From Streptococcus bovimastitidis (GTDB taxonomy: Bacteria; Bacillota; Bacilli; Lactobacillales; Streptococcaceae), in the NCBI RefSeq assembly GCF_001885095.1, contig NZ_LZDD01000001.1:372001-436000 (forward strand): DNA of 64,000 nt. The letters are read 5' to 3'. The translations under genes and the position numbers were made by a program. The notes below the pieces were generated by a model. It saw nothing but the letters and a program-made list of their open reading frames with translations, was not told where the DNA came from and ran no database searches. Positions 1 to 8,593 of the stretch are shown piece by piece. How positions within the stretch are numbered: the first letter of the stretch is position 1; each line of letters starts with the position of its first letter.

Positions 1-983
1 CGCTTGCAACCAATCCTGCTGCTGAACCTCTGCACGGCTATAAACAAATGAATCCAATGGTCTTTGCCGGCCTTTACCCGATTGAGTCCAACAAGTACAA
101 CGACTTACGGGAAGCCTTGGAGAAGTTGCAGCTTAACGATGCCAGCTTGCAATTTGAGCCTGAGACCTCGCAAGCGCTTGGTTTTGGTTTCCGTTGTGGT
201 TTCTTGGGTCTCTTGCATATGGATGTTATTCAAGAGCGTCTGGAGCGTGAATTCAATATTGACTTAATTATGACAGCGCCATCGGTAGTATACCAAATCA
301 ACACCACAGATGGCGAAATGGTTCGCGTGTCAAACCCGTCCGAGTTCCCAGATCCAACTAAGGTCGAGTCCATCGAGGAACCTTACGTTAAAGCGCAAAT
401 CATGGTGCCTCAGGAGTTCGTAGGGGCTGTTATGGAATTAGCCCAAAGGAAGCGCGGCGATTTCGTAACCATGGATTATATTGATGATAACCGCGTCAAT
501 GTTATCTATCAGATTCCTCTGGCAGAAATTGTTTTTGACTTCTTTGACAAGCTTAAATCATCAACCCGCGGCTACGCCAGCTTTGATTACGAGATTTCCG
601 AATACCGCAAATCCCAATTGGTTAAAATGGATATCCTTCTCAATGCTGAAAAAGTTGATGCCCTCAGCTTTATTGTCCACCGCGAATTTGCCTACGAACG
701 TGGAAAACTTATTGTTGAAAAATTAAAGAAAATCATCCCACGCCAACAATTTGAAGTGCCAATCCAAGCAGCCATCGGCCAAAAAATCGTTGCCCGTTCC
801 GACATCAAAGCCTTACGTAAAAACGTCTTGGCCAAATGTTATGGTGGTGACGTTTCCCGTAAACGCAAACTCTTAGAAAAACAAAAAGCCGGTAAGAAAC
901 GGATGAAAGCCATCGGTTCCGTCGAAGTCCCACAAGAAGCTTTCCTAAGCGTTCTCTCAATGGATGAAGACACTAAAAAATAA
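1..983 (+). CDS. lepA: Elongation factor 4 (LepA), C-terminal part
   Basis: Ribosome back-translocating GTPase of the EF-G family; cytoplasmic. The reading frame is open from base 3 and already mid-protein, so the first part, including the G domain, lies upstream of the window. What is seen is the region after the GTPase: [20 protein letters not shown], a hallmark of LepA/EF-G domains III-V, then the basic LepA-specific C-terminal domain ([28 protein letters not shown] broken by lysines, then [18 protein letters not shown]). An internal ATG at base 48 is not the start because the homologous frame ([12 protein letters not shown]) continues upstream. A hairpin terminator follows directly. Confidence 0.97.
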   Translation, partial: LATNPAAEPLHGYKQMNPMVFAGLYPIESNKYNDLREALEKLQLNDASLQFEPETSQALGFGFRCGFLGLLHMDVIQERLEREFNIDLIMTAPSVVYQINTTDGEMVRVSNPSEFPDPTKVESIEEPYVKAQIMVPQEFVGAVMELAQRKRGDFVTMDYIDDNRVNVIYQIPLAEIVFDFFDKLKSSTRGYASFDYEISEYRKSQLVKMDILLNAEKVDALSFIVHREFAYERGKLIVEKLKKIIPRQQFEVPIQAAIGQKIVARSDIKALRKNVLAKCYGGDVSRKRKLLEKQKAGKKRMKAIGSVEVPQEAFLSVLSMDEDTKK

Positions 984-991
984 AAGTAATG

Positions 992-1026
992 AAAGTGAAG
1001 ACAAAGGAATTGTCTTTGCTTTTTTT
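992..1026 (+). terminator. Rho-independent terminator of lepA
   Basis: AAGACAA (998-1004) pairs with TTGTCTT (1010-1016), with AAAG/CTTT able to extend the helix, followed by a run of T from 1020. It sits 9 bases after the lepA stop. Confidence 0.8.
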
Positions 1027-1140
1027 GATGCCAGTTTTTTTGATTATGATAATGACAAACAATCTCATAAATTAAACGAGAAATTGCGACAAATTAACAA
1101 GTAGAATGATAAATTTAGAAAGTTAAAACCCAGTTCCTGT

Positions 1141-1390
1141 CACAGCCACGAGCGAACGAAGTTCGCCCCCCCAGATACTTTCCTCCGTAGTGGAAGTAAC
1201 TGAAAAGAAATTTCAGTTACCGGAATTTTTTAGACCTAGGCTAAAAAATTAGCAATGGAATCACGCAGTGAGTCGCTTGCGTCCGCACTACTACAGGAAA
1301 GTATCAAAAAGAAAAGTAATGAATTATGTAGGAAGAAACTGCAGGAAGTTTCTCTTTTTTCTTCAACAGTCACTTCCCTAACTGTTGAAC
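1141..1390 (-). repeat. Structured intergenic repeat element, copy A (reverse orientation)
   Basis: This fills most of the 560-base gap between lepA and msrB. Read on the minus strand it holds, in order: a hairpin TTCAACAGT/ACTGTTGAA (1389-1362); a hairpin GAAACT/AGTTTC (1352-1335); the 5' strand of a long-range helix, GATACTTTCCT plus GTAGTG (1305-1286); a conserved linker TCACTGCG-ATTCCATTGCTAA; a 10-bp hairpin with loop CCTAGGT (1250-1224); a 10-bp hairpin GTAACTGAAA/TTTCAGTTAC (1220-1196); the 3' helix strand CACTAC/AGGAAAGTATC (1192-1174); and hairpin GCGAAC/GTTCGC (1166-1152). Linkers and loops match the element at 62408-62620, while several stems differ yet stay complementary. No coding sequence is seen in it. 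Outside it, 1027-1140 and 1391-1530 show nothing I can name. Confidence 0.8.
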
Positions 1391-1546
1391 CCATCCGTGC
1401 TGCTTAAGTAAAGTGTCAACAAAAGATATAAGAAAATGGATAGGAAAGTATCAAAAAATGGAAACAGTAAAATCCTTACAAGAAGTCATTCTTGCAAGAA
1501 TTTGTTACAATAAAAAGAAAGTTTATTTTTCACGTAGGAGGGACTT

Positions 1547-1990
1547 ATGGAAGATAAAGAAAGCTTGCGCCACCGGATTGGAGACTTGGCCTATGAAGTG
1601 ACGCAAAACGCGGCAACTGAAAGAGCCTATACAGGGCAATATGACAATTTCTTTGACAAAGGGATCTATGTGGATGTGGTCAGTGGTGAAGTCCTCTTTT
1701 CATCACTGGACAAGTACCAGTCTGGCTGTGGCTGGCCAGCCTTTACCAAGCCAATTGATAACCGCCTGGTGACCAACCATGAGGATCCCTCCTTTGGTAT
1801 GCATCGGGTTGAGGTGCGCAGTCGTCAAGCCCAGTCCCACTTAGGCCATGTCTTTAATGATGGCCCCAAAGAAGCAGGAGGCTTGCGTTACTGCATTAAT
1901 TCAGCAGCTCTCCGCTTTATTCCCTATCAAGACATGGAAAATGAAGGCTACGCCCAGTACTTAGATCTCTTTAGAATCGAGGAAGATTAA
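1547..1990 (+). CDS. msrB: Peptide-methionine (R)-S-oxide reductase MsrB
   Basis: Reduces methionine-R-sulfoxide in oxidised proteins, using thioredoxin. The 147-residue length is that of a single-domain MsrB. Visible signatures are [11 protein letters not shown] (Cys61, the usual resolving position), [18 protein letters not shown] and [14 protein letters not shown], where Cys116 is the catalytic cysteine. The zinc-binding CxxC pairs found in many MsrB proteins are absent, as in other streptococcal single-domain forms. The start is set by AGGAGGG 5 bases upstream of ATG. It is followed after 4 bases by the HD hydrolase gene, so the two are likely cotranscribed. Confidence 0.95.
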   Translation: MEDKESLRHRIGDLAYEVTQNAATERAYTGQYDNFFDKGIYVDVVSGEVLFSSLDKYQSGCGWPAFTKPIDNRLVTNHEDPSFGMHRVEVRSRQAQSHLGHVFNDGPKEAGGLRYCINSAALRFIPYQDMENEGYAQYLDLFRIEED

Positions 1991-1994
1991 ACAG

Positions 1995-2648
1995 ATGAAT
2001 GATATGCAAAAGAGCATCCTTTCTCAAACGGAAGAATGGGTGAAAGCTAAACTTGCAGGCGAAGCCAGTGGTCATGACTGGTGGCACATTGTCCGGGTGA
2101 CTAACACTACTAAAACCATTGCCCAGGCCGAAGGGGCGGACCTTTTCATTTGTCAAATGGCTGCGCTTTTGCACGACATGGCAGATGAGAAACTTAATGC
2201 GGACCCTCAAGCAGCTGACCAGCAAGTAGTGGATTTTCTGCTGTCAAAAGAATTGTCAGAAGAAGAGGTTGCGGAGATTTTATACATTACGCGACATATT
2301 TCCTTCAAAGGCGGCAAAGGGGAGCAACTCCAGTCCCTATCAGCAAGAATTGTCCAAGATGCGGATAGATTGGATGCCATCGGCGCCATTGGAATTGCCC
2401 GTTGTATGGCCTATTCTGGCCACAAGGGTCGTCTGATTCATGACCCTAACATGAAACCAAGAGAAAACATGACTCAGGAGGAGTACCGCAATGGCCAGGA
2501 TACGGCCATCATGCATTTCTATGAAAAATTATTACTGCTCAAAGACCATATGAATACGGACTACGGCCGTCAATTAGCTCAGCAAAGACATAACTTCCTA
2601 GAAACTTACTTAGATCAGTTTTATGCGGAATGGGATGGGCTGCGCTAG
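1995..2648 (+). CDS. HD-domain phosphohydrolase (YedJ/YpgQ-like)
   Basis: Predicted cytoplasmic metal-dependent phosphohydrolase, 217 residues. The HD ligands can be followed in order: His31 in GHDWWH, His60-Asp61 in ALLHDMAD, the ITRH segment near residue 100, and a downstream Asp in QDADRLDAIGAIGIAR, a block typical of the YedJ/YpgQ subfamily. Relatives hydrolyse (deoxy)nucleotides in vitro, but the physiological substrate here is unknown. It starts 4 bases after msrB without a strong Shine-Dalgarno site of its own, suggesting translational coupling. The next gene begins 20 bases after its stop. Confidence 0.88.
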   Translation: MNDMQKSILSQTEEWVKAKLAGEASGHDWWHIVRVTNTTKTIAQAEGADLFICQMAALLHDMADEKLNADPQAADQQVVDFLLSKELSEEEVAEILYITRHISFKGGKGEQLQSLSARIVQDADRLDAIGAIGIARCMAYSGHKGRLIHDPNMKPRENMTQEEYRNGQDTAIMHFYEKLLLLKDHMNTDYGRQLAQQRHNFLETYLDQFYAEWDGLR

Positions 2649-2668
2649 CCATTCAAGAAAGGGAAAAG

Positions 2669-3130
2669 ATGATACGTTTAGCAGAGAGAAAAGACCTTCA
2701 GGCCCTGCAGGGGCTTCTACTTGAGATTGCGGACTTGCACCACGACTTACGGCCGGATTTGTTCATGCCAGCATCTTCCAAGTTTGGCCAGGAGGATTTG
2801 GAGGCAATGCTTGGCAATCCTCAAAAACCGATTTATGTTTATGAAGATACTGGACAGGTTTTGGGCCATCTCTTTATAGAGTGGAAACAACCAAACAATG
2901 GAGTTCGCTACCCTCATAAATCTCTCTACATTGAGGATTTGTGTGTGGCTCAAGCAGCTCGACATCAGGGAGTTGGTCAAGCTCTGATGGCTTTTGCGGA
3001 AGACTTGGCTCGCCAACAAGGTGCATTTAACTTGACCCTAAATGTTTGGGAAGCCAATCAGTCGGCTCGTGCTTTTTATGAAAAAGCAGATTTCAAACCA
3101 CAACAAACGCAAATGGAAAAGATACTCTAA
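2669..3130 (+). CDS. GNAT-family N-acetyltransferase
   Basis: Acetyl-CoA-dependent acyltransferase of unknown substrate, 153 residues from the chosen start. The GNAT core is clear: beta strand LYIEDLCVA, then the acetyl-CoA pyrophosphate loop RHQGVGQALM (Q/R-x-x-G-x-G/A) near residues 103-112, then a C-terminal NVWEANQSARAFYEKADF block, the usual N-x-x-A-x-x-x-Y. An earlier in-frame ATG at 2630 overlaps the upstream gene. I prefer 2669 because GAAAGGGA lies just before it and the fold starts there with IRLAERKD. Probably the last gene of the msrB transcript. Confidence 0.88.
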   Translation: MIRLAERKDLQALQGLLLEIADLHHDLRPDLFMPASSKFGQEDLEAMLGNPQKPIYVYEDTGQVLGHLFIEWKQPNNGVRYPHKSLYIEDLCVAQAARHQGVGQALMAFAEDLARQQGAFNLTLNVWEANQSARAFYEKADFKPQQTQMEKIL

Positions 3131-3211
3131 GATTGTTGGTAATGGATGCAAACTTGACCATGACTGCTTTCTTGGATAGAATGGAATAAGTGAAAGAAGG
3201 ATGGTGATAGA

Positions 3212-4393
3212 TTGCCCATATTAAAAGACTACATTGAGAAACAGGCTAAGACATCTTTTGCCGACCTGCCTCTCAATGAACTGGACATTATAGCTATTAA
3301 TGAGATTGGTTATCTTTCTTTTGATGATTTAGGTGTAGCGACCATCGATGAGACAACCAAAATCAAGATAAAAGATATTGACAAAAATTATCCTGAGGAT
3401 CGTCGGAAAACGATATACAACTATTTAATTACACAAGAACGGTTAGCATTATTTGAGGCCATTCAGGCTTCGCAACGCTTCGAGGAGTTGACTCTTTCCC
3501 ATTACGTCAATGAAATCAATAAAGAGTTTGAAAAGCAATTTGCAGCTATGGTTTTTACTATTCCAAGTATCAAGCATGTTCAAATCGTTTTTCGCGGTAC
3601 CGATGATTCTTTAATTGGCTGGAAAGAAGATTTTAAATTAACATATATGTCTGAAATTCCCGCACACCGCTCAGCTATCAACTATTTAAGTAACTATATT
3701 AAGATTCACCCGGACCAAGACATCTACTTGTCAGGACACTCTAAAGGTGGTAATTTAGCCCTCTATTCCTCAAGTTTCTCAATCCCAGCAGTTCAAAAGC
3801 AACTTAAAAAAGTTTATTTATTAGATTCGCCAGGGATAGCAGAAGAGCTACTACAAAGAGAATCTTACAAGGCTATTCGTGATAAATTAGTCCTTGTCAG
3901 ACCACAAGAATCGGTAGTCGGTGTTATGCTTTATTGTGATGTTAAACCTAAGGTCGTTAAGAGTTTAGCTTATGGCGTCCTTCAGCATAAAACCTGTAAT
4001 TGGCAGGTTCATTTAGAAGGAAAATTAGTCACTGTTCCAAGTCAGACAGAGCTCAGTCTTAGCCTAGAAAAAACCTTTAGAGACTGGACTAGACAATTAT
4101 CCAAACAGGATTTAAAATTAGTCTGTGATTGCTTCTTTGATGCCTTAATTGCTAGTGGCATTACCAGTCTCAATGCCTTTACCTTTGATGAAAAATCTTT
4201 TATGGCACTATTTAAGGTAATTTCCTCATTCAATTCCATTGACCAAACCAAAAAAGCCATTATGTTTAAATCAGTTAGACAGTTAATACATGACTACACT
4301 GGCTATCGTAAACGGGATGTATCAGATAAAATTCAAGAACGCATCAGCAGTATCTTAAAAAAGAGACCAAATCCAAAGTTTCTGCAACGTTAA
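3212..4393 (+). CDS. Lipase-like alpha/beta hydrolase (Mbeg1/DUF2974 type)
   Basis: Predicted serine hydrolase with a class-3 lipase core, 393 residues, no signal peptide or membrane segment, so probably cytoplasmic. Key features are VFRGTDDSLIGWKED (residues 126-140), an oxyanion-side block typical of the Mbeg1-like family, and the nucleophile elbow GHSKGG (175-180, Ser177), followed by LLDSPGI. The C-terminal third is unassigned. It starts at TTG behind AGAAGGATGG. Mbeg1-like proteins are common in streptococci but lack an established substrate, so calling it a lipase is inference. Confidence 0.8.
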   Translation: MPILKDYIEKQAKTSFADLPLNELDIIAINEIGYLSFDDLGVATIDETTKIKIKDIDKNYPEDRRKTIYNYLITQERLALFEAIQASQRFEELTLSHYVNEINKEFEKQFAAMVFTIPSIKHVQIVFRGTDDSLIGWKEDFKLTYMSEIPAHRSAINYLSNYIKIHPDQDIYLSGHSKGGNLALYSSSFSIPAVQKQLKKVYLLDSPGIAEELLQRESYKAIRDKLVLVRPQESVVGVMLYCDVKPKVVKSLAYGVLQHKTCNWQVHLEGKLVTVPSQTELSLSLEKTFRDWTRQLSKQDLKLVCDCFFDALIASGITSLNAFTFDEKSFMALFKVISSFNSIDQTKKAIMFKSVRQLIHDYTGYRKRDVSDKIQERISSILKKRPNPKFLQR

Positions 4394-4479
4394 GCGGAGG
4401 CTTTTTGGCTCTTAAGGTTTCTGCTTGACCTGCCTCCTATGGTCAATGATATAATAGAGGAAAGAATGGAGGACAGAAG

Positions 4480-5334
4480 ATGATAGAAATGGTCAAAATG
4501 AATGACGGTAATCGGATTCCGGACTTAGGACTTGGTACTTGGATGATACCAGATGAAAAAGCAGCAGACGTGGTCGTACAAGCCTTAAAACTAGGTTACC
4601 GCCATCTGGATACTGCTCAGGCTTACGGCAACGAGGTTGGTGTCGGCAAAGGAATTTTTATGTCGGGCATCCCTAGAGAAGAAATCTTTGTGACGACAAA
4701 AGTTGGAGCAGAGCACAAAACTTATGAAGCTGCCGCAGCATCAATCCAAGAATCCTTAGACAAGTTGGGACTGAATTATATTGACCTGATGATTATCCAT
4801 AGTCCTCAGCCTTGGCAAGAATGGCGAGCAAGCGACAAGAATTTTGATCAGGGCAACTTAGAAGCTTGGCGAGCTTTAGAAGATGCTCACAAAGCCGGCA
4901 AAATTAAATCCATTGGAGTATCAAACTTCCAAAGAGAAGATATTGAGAATATCCTAAGCCACGGTACTATCAGACCGGCGGTCAACCAAATACTTGCCCA
5001 TATTGGGAATATCCCCTTTGATTTGGTTGAATACTGTGAGAGTCAAGATATCTTAATTGAAGCCTATTCCCCAATTGCCCATGGTCAAGCTTTAGGTAAT
5101 GAAACAATCAAAGCTATGGCTGATAAATATGGGGTAACCATCGCCCAATTATGCATCAAATATGTCTTACAACTCGATATGATTGCATTACCAAAAACCG
5201 AAAATCCAGAACACATGCACAGTAACATGCAAGTGGACTTCACCATTTCTCGTGAAGATATGGAAACACTTAACAAGATAAGATTCACCGATTATGGGGA
5301 ATATAGTAAATTCCCAGTCTTTTCAGGTAAATAA
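4480..5334 (+). CDS. Aldo/keto reductase
   Basis: NAD(P)H-dependent reductase of aldehydes/ketones, 284 residues, a single TIM barrel. The full catalytic tetrad is visible: Asp44 in HLDTAQAYGNE, Tyr49, Lys74 in VTTKVG and His107 in IIHSP. The phosphate-binding end ALPKTENPEHM near residue 238 is also present. This is the 2,5-diketo-gluconate reductase-like subfamily; the substrate is undetermined. ATG at 4480 follows GGAGG by 7 bases. Monocistronic: a terminator follows, and the next gene has its own MerR-type promoter. Confidence 0.92.
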   Translation: MIEMVKMNDGNRIPDLGLGTWMIPDEKAADVVVQALKLGYRHLDTAQAYGNEVGVGKGIFMSGIPREEIFVTTKVGAEHKTYEAAAASIQESLDKLGLNYIDLMIIHSPQPWQEWRASDKNFDQGNLEAWRALEDAHKAGKIKSIGVSNFQREDIENILSHGTIRPAVNQILAHIGNIPFDLVEYCESQDILIEAYSPIAHGQALGNETIKAMADKYGVTIAQLCIKYVLQLDMIALPKTENPEHMHSNMQVDFTISREDMETLNKIRFTDYGEYSKFPVFSGK

Positions 5335-5341
5335 AACTATC

Positions 5342-5372
5342 GCAATGAAGATTTGAACTTCATTGCTTTTTT
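5342..5372 (+). terminator. Rho-independent terminator
   Basis: GCAATGAAG (5342-5350) and CTTCATTGC (5358-5366) form a perfect 9-bp stem with a 7-base loop, followed by six T. Confidence 0.9.
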
Positions 5373-5459
5373 CTTTTGAATTCTATATAGCAAATTGAGA
5401 ATGAAGAGAGACCAAAAATGATATATCTCAAAAAAATGTCATTAAAATAATTTTTTCTC

Positions 5460-5490
5460 TTGACTTGGAGTCAACTCCAAGGAATAGTAT
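5460..5490 (+). promoter_or_regulatory. MerR-type promoter/operator for the SDR gene
   Basis: -35 TTGACT (5460-5465) and -10 TAGTAT (5485-5490) are separated by 19 bp, the overlong spacer typical of MerR-activated promoters. A dyad CTTGGAGT-CA-ACTCCAAG (5464-5481) lies in the spacer. It is almost identical to the site at 6556-6586; the MerR gene at 7780 is the obvious candidate regulator. Confidence 0.88.
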
Positions 5491-5523
5491 AGAGTCAAGA
5501 TAATAGATAGTGAGGTTCAATAA

Positions 5524-6357
5524 ATGACAAAAGTAATGTTAGTAACAGGTGCGGGACAAATTTCCATGGCCATTGCTAGACGAATTGGTGCAGGTTGCAA
5601 AATCATTTTAGGCGATAAAAATCTAGCTAATGCCGAAGTAATTGCTAAAACATTGCGAGAAGCAGGTTTTGATGTTGAAGCACTGAAAATGGATTTATCA
5701 GACAGACAATCCATTCAAAATAAGATTGCCTTGGGGCAATCTTACGGACCGATTCACTATTTGGTTAATGGAGCTGGGATCTCTCCTTCACAAGCATCAA
5801 TAGAAACCGTTCTAAAAGTTGATTTGTATGGCACAGCAATCTTATTAGAAGAAGTCGGCAAAGTCATTGCCAAAGGTGGCTCTGGTGTCACTATCTCTAG
5901 CCAGTCAGGTTTCCGCATGCCGGCTTTAACTGCTGACCAAGACCGTTTCCTCGCCACTGTTGACACAGAAGAATTATTAGCCTTAGATTTCTTACAATCT
6001 GACCAGATTTCAGACAGTCTCCATGCTTATCAATTAGCAAAACGGGCAAATGAAAAACGCGTCATGGCAGAGGCTGTTAAGTGGTCTCAAAATGGAGCTC
6101 GCTTAAATGCGATTGCACCAGGCATTATTGTAACCCCTCTAGCTTTGGATGAATTTAATGGCCCAAGTGGTGACTTTTATAAAAATATGCTTGCCAAATC
6201 ACCTGCAGGCCGTCCTGGTACAGCAGATGAAGTGGCTAATCTTGCTGAACTCTTAATGAGTGATCGAGGAGCTTACATCACTGGTTCAACTATGTTAATT
6301 GATGGTGGTGCAACGGCATCTTATTTCTATGGTCCCTTGCAGCCAGAGCAGAAGTAA
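5524..6357 (+). CDS. Short-chain dehydrogenase/reductase (SDR)
   Basis: NAD(P)-dependent oxidoreductase, 277 residues, Rossmann fold. It begins LVTGAGQISMAIAR, so the nucleotide-binding glycine motif is shortened relative to TGxxxGxG. The NAG-type motif appears as VNGAGIS, the catalytic serine as TISSQSG near residue 125, and the YxxxK pair as YQLAKRAN near residue 170. The C-terminal ITGSTMLIDGG is the classical SDR end. The substrate is unknown. Its MerR-type promoter matches that of the following alcohol dehydrogenase, which suggests shared induction, probably by reactive aldehydes as in the NmlR/AdhR group. Confidence 0.9.
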   Translation: MTKVMLVTGAGQISMAIARRIGAGCKIILGDKNLANAEVIAKTLREAGFDVEALKMDLSDRQSIQNKIALGQSYGPIHYLVNGAGISPSQASIETVLKVDLYGTAILLEEVGKVIAKGGSGVTISSQSGFRMPALTADQDRFLATVDTEELLALDFLQSDQISDSLHAYQLAKRANEKRVMAEAVKWSQNGARLNAIAPGIIVTPLALDEFNGPSGDFYKNMLAKSPAGRPGTADEVANLAELLMSDRGAYITGSTMLIDGGATASYFYGPLQPEQK

Positions 6358-6555
6358 AAAATCACTAATTTTAATAATTAGAATTAAAGTGACAGTCAAT
6401 TTTCAAGAACCATTGAGAGTTAGAATCCGACTATAAATTAACTTAAAGATTTGGAATTCCATATCAGGATTAATTAGAAATTCTGGAATTTGGTTCCAAT
6501 TTTGACAAAGATAATGAAATTTTCTGAAATATTGTTTTATATTAATGTTTTTTTC

Positions 6556-6586
6556 TTGACTTGGAGTAGACTCCAAGGATTATAAT
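6556..6586 (+). promoter_or_regulatory. MerR-type promoter/operator for the alcohol dehydrogenase
   Basis: TTGACT (6556-6561), 19-bp spacer, TATAAT (6581-6586). The spacer carries CTTGGAGT-AG-ACTCCAAG (6560-6577), the same dyad as at 5464 with only the two central bases changed. The -10 is perfect consensus, so the long spacer is the likely control point. Confidence 0.92.
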
Positions 6587-6611
6587 GAAAGTATAGAAAA
6601 GAGGTACTCAT

Positions 6612-7652
6612 ATGAAAGTAGCAACATTTATGGAACCAGGTAAAATGGTGATTACAGAACGTGACAAACCGGTTATTGAAGCAGAAAGTGACGCGATTAT
6701 CAAAATTGTTAGAGCATGTGTCTGCGATTCTGACTTGTGGTGGTATCGTGGGATTGCAGATCGCCCTTCAGGTTCTTATGCTGGACATGAAGCTATCGGT
6801 ATTATCGAAGAAGTTGGTTCAGATGTGACGAATGTAGTCGTTGGTGATTTTGTTGTTGTCCCATTTACCCATGGTTGTGGCCATTGTGTAGCTTGCAAAG
6901 CTGGATTTGATGGAAACTGTACAAATCATGTCCCTGGTAAAAACATTGGTTACCAAGCAGAATATCTCCGTTACACAAATGCGGACTGGGCTTTAGTAAA
7001 AATTCCAGGACAACCATCAGATTATTCAGAAGAAAAACTCAACTCCCTCTTAACCTTATCAGATGTTATGGCAACTGGTTACCACGCTGCTAAAACTGCG
7101 GAAGTTAAAGAAGGCGATACTGTCGTTGTTATGGGTGACGGAGCTGTAGGTCTCTGCGGTGTTATTGCAGCAAAACTTTTAGGAGCAAAACGCATTATCG
7201 CTATGAGTCGTCATAAAGATCGTCAAGAATTGGCGCTAGAATTTGGTGCCACTGACATTATCGCTGAACGTGGTGAAGAAGCCGTTGAAAAACTGATGGC
7301 TTTAACCAATGGCGATGGGGCAGATGCTATTTTGGAATGTGTTGGCACTGAACAATCGGTTGAAACAGCCGTTCAACTTGGTCGTCCAGGCGCAATTGTT
7401 GGCCGTGTCGGCGTCCCACAAAAAGCTGAAATGAATACCAATAATCTCTTCTGGAAGAATATTGGCTTACGAGGAGGTATCGCTTCAGTTACTACATTTG
7501 ACAAAGAAGTGCTCTTAGAAGCAGTCTTGAACGACAAAATCAATCCTGGTAAAGTCTTCACCAAATCTTTTGCCTTGGATGATATCCAAGCTGCTTATGA
7601 AGCAATGGATAAACGTGAAGCCATTAAATCTTTAGTTATTGTTAGTCAATAA
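6612..7652 (+). CDS. Zinc-dependent alcohol dehydrogenase
   Basis: Medium-chain NAD(P)-dependent dehydrogenase, 346 residues. Catalytic zinc ligands are Cys38 (ACVCDSDL) and His59-Glu60 (YAGHEAIG). The four structural-zinc cysteines are Cys89, Cys92, Cys95 and Cys103 (GCGHCVACKAGFDGNC). The Rossmann motif is GDGAVG (175-180). Related MerR-controlled enzymes detoxify formaldehyde or other carbonyls, but no glutathione-specific signature is visible, so the substrate is open. The start follows GAGG by 7 bases. The merR gene lies 127 bases downstream. Confidence 0.94.
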   Translation: MKVATFMEPGKMVITERDKPVIEAESDAIIKIVRACVCDSDLWWYRGIADRPSGSYAGHEAIGIIEEVGSDVTNVVVGDFVVVPFTHGCGHCVACKAGFDGNCTNHVPGKNIGYQAEYLRYTNADWALVKIPGQPSDYSEEKLNSLLTLSDVMATGYHAAKTAEVKEGDTVVVMGDGAVGLCGVIAAKLLGAKRIIAMSRHKDRQELALEFGATDIIAERGEEAVEKLMALTNGDGADAILECVGTEQSVETAVQLGRPGAIVGRVGVPQKAEMNTNNLFWKNIGLRGGIASVTTFDKEVLLEAVLNDKINPGKVFTKSFALDDIQAAYEAMDKREAIKSLVIVSQ

Positions 7653-7724
7653 GTAAGACATTAAGACCATTTTCAACTTCTCGATTAGACACGCTTGATG
7701 TGTTTGAGTAGTTTATAAAATGCT

Positions 7725-7751
7725 CCTTCATTTTAATAGAAAAAATGAAGG
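7725..7751 (+). other. Hairpin in the adh-merR gap
   Basis: CCTTCATTTT (7725-7734) pairs perfectly with AAAATGAAGG (7742-7751). No T-run follows on the plus strand, so it is not a classical terminator. It may attenuate read-through from the alcohol dehydrogenase into merR. Confidence 0.5.
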
Positions 7752-7779
7752 ATTGAAAAAATATAATAAGTGAGTTTTT

Positions 7780-8172
7780 ATGAATATTAAAAAAGTCTCT
7801 GAAATAACAGGGGTATCAGCTGATACCATTCGTTATTACGAACGAATTGGCTTGATTCCACCTGTCAGCAGAAATGAATCTGGCATTCGTAATTTCTCGG
7901 AGCAAGATGTCAATGTTTTGGAATTTATCCGCTTTTTCCGCGGAGCTGGTGTCTCAGTTGAAAGTTTGATTGACTATATTGGCCTTGTAGTCCAGGGTGA
8001 TCAAACCATTGAAGCCCGTTTAGCTATTCTCCAAAACGAAAAAGAGGACTTGCAAGCCCGCATCGATGGTTTGCAGAAGGCTTTGGATCGCTTGAATCAC
8101 AAGATTGACAACTACCGCAACAAGGTGGTTCCCCGAGAACATGAGTTGTTTGATAAGGAAAACGAGGAATAA
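7780..8172 (+). CDS. MerR-family transcriptional regulator (AdhR/NmlR-like)
   Basis: 130-residue one-component regulator. The N-terminal winged helix is typical: KKVSEITGVSADTIRYYERIGLIPP (given here as domain residues 3-27), then a coiled-coil dimerisation helix rich in E/D/L with QARIDGLQKALDRLNHKID. No cysteine is present in the protein, so a thiol-based sensor of the NmlR/AdhR type is not supported and the signal is unclear. It probably acts on the two dyad promoters upstream (5460, 6556). The cupin gene starts 3 bases after the stop, so merR, cupin, CMD and AKR form one transcript. Confidence 0.92.
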   Translation: MNIKKVSEITGVSADTIRYYERIGLIPPVSRNESGIRNFSEQDVNVLEFIRFFRGAGVSVESLIDYIGLVVQGDQTIEARLAILQNEKEDLQARIDGLQKALDRLNHKIDNYRNKVVPREHELFDKENEE

Positions 8173-8174
8173 GT

Positions 8175-8579
8175 ATGCATGAAGAAGAAGTAAAAAATGG
8201 TATTTTTGCAATTGGTGAAGAAAATCCCTTTGGTCAGTTTTTCATTGGCCAATCTTATCTCAATGGTTTAGCAAAGTCACCTGATCAATCTTTAAGCGTT
8301 GGTAATGTGACTTTTGAACCGGGCTGCCGTAATAATTGGCATGTTCATTTAGATGGTTTCCAAATTCTTTTGGTCACTGCTGGTCAAGGTTGGTATCAGG
8401 AAGAAGGCAAGGAAGCGCGTGCTTTGAAACCTGGTGATGTAGTAGTTACGGATAAGGGTGTCCGTCACTGGCATGGGGCTAGTCAGGATTCTTGGTTCTC
8501 ACATCTGGCTATTACCTCAGGTGCTAGTGAGTTTTATGAAGAAGTGACAGATGAGCAGTATCAAGCTGTTCACCAATAG
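8175..8579 (+). CDS. Small cupin-domain protein
   Basis: 134 residues, one beta-barrel cupin. Metal-binding motif 1 is NWHVHLDGFQILLVTAGQG (residues 55-73) and motif 2 is KPGDVVVTDKGVRHWHGA. The histidines needed for metal binding are present. Such cupins are regularly paired with a carboxymuconolactone-decarboxylase-like protein, as here, sometimes as a fusion. Their role in aldehyde or quinone metabolism is not established. Tightly packed between merR and the CMD gene. Confidence 0.88.
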   Translation: MHEEEVKNGIFAIGEENPFGQFFIGQSYLNGLAKSPDQSLSVGNVTFEPGCRNNWHVHLDGFQILLVTAGQGWYQEEGKEARALKPGDVVVTDKGVRHWHGASQDSWFSHLAITSGASEFYEEVTDEQYQAVHQ

Positions 8580-8593
8580 AAAGTAGGTTGCAT

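Noticed and set aside
1413..1601. 62-residue open frame before msrB
   Set aside because: It overlaps the msrB start and its Shine-Dalgarno in another frame, has no family match and ends inside msrB. It is a chance frame.
7762..7767. TATAAT just before merR as its promoter
   Set aside because: It lies 12 bases before the start codon, which would give an almost leaderless mRNA, and there is no -35. Transcription from upstream is more likely.
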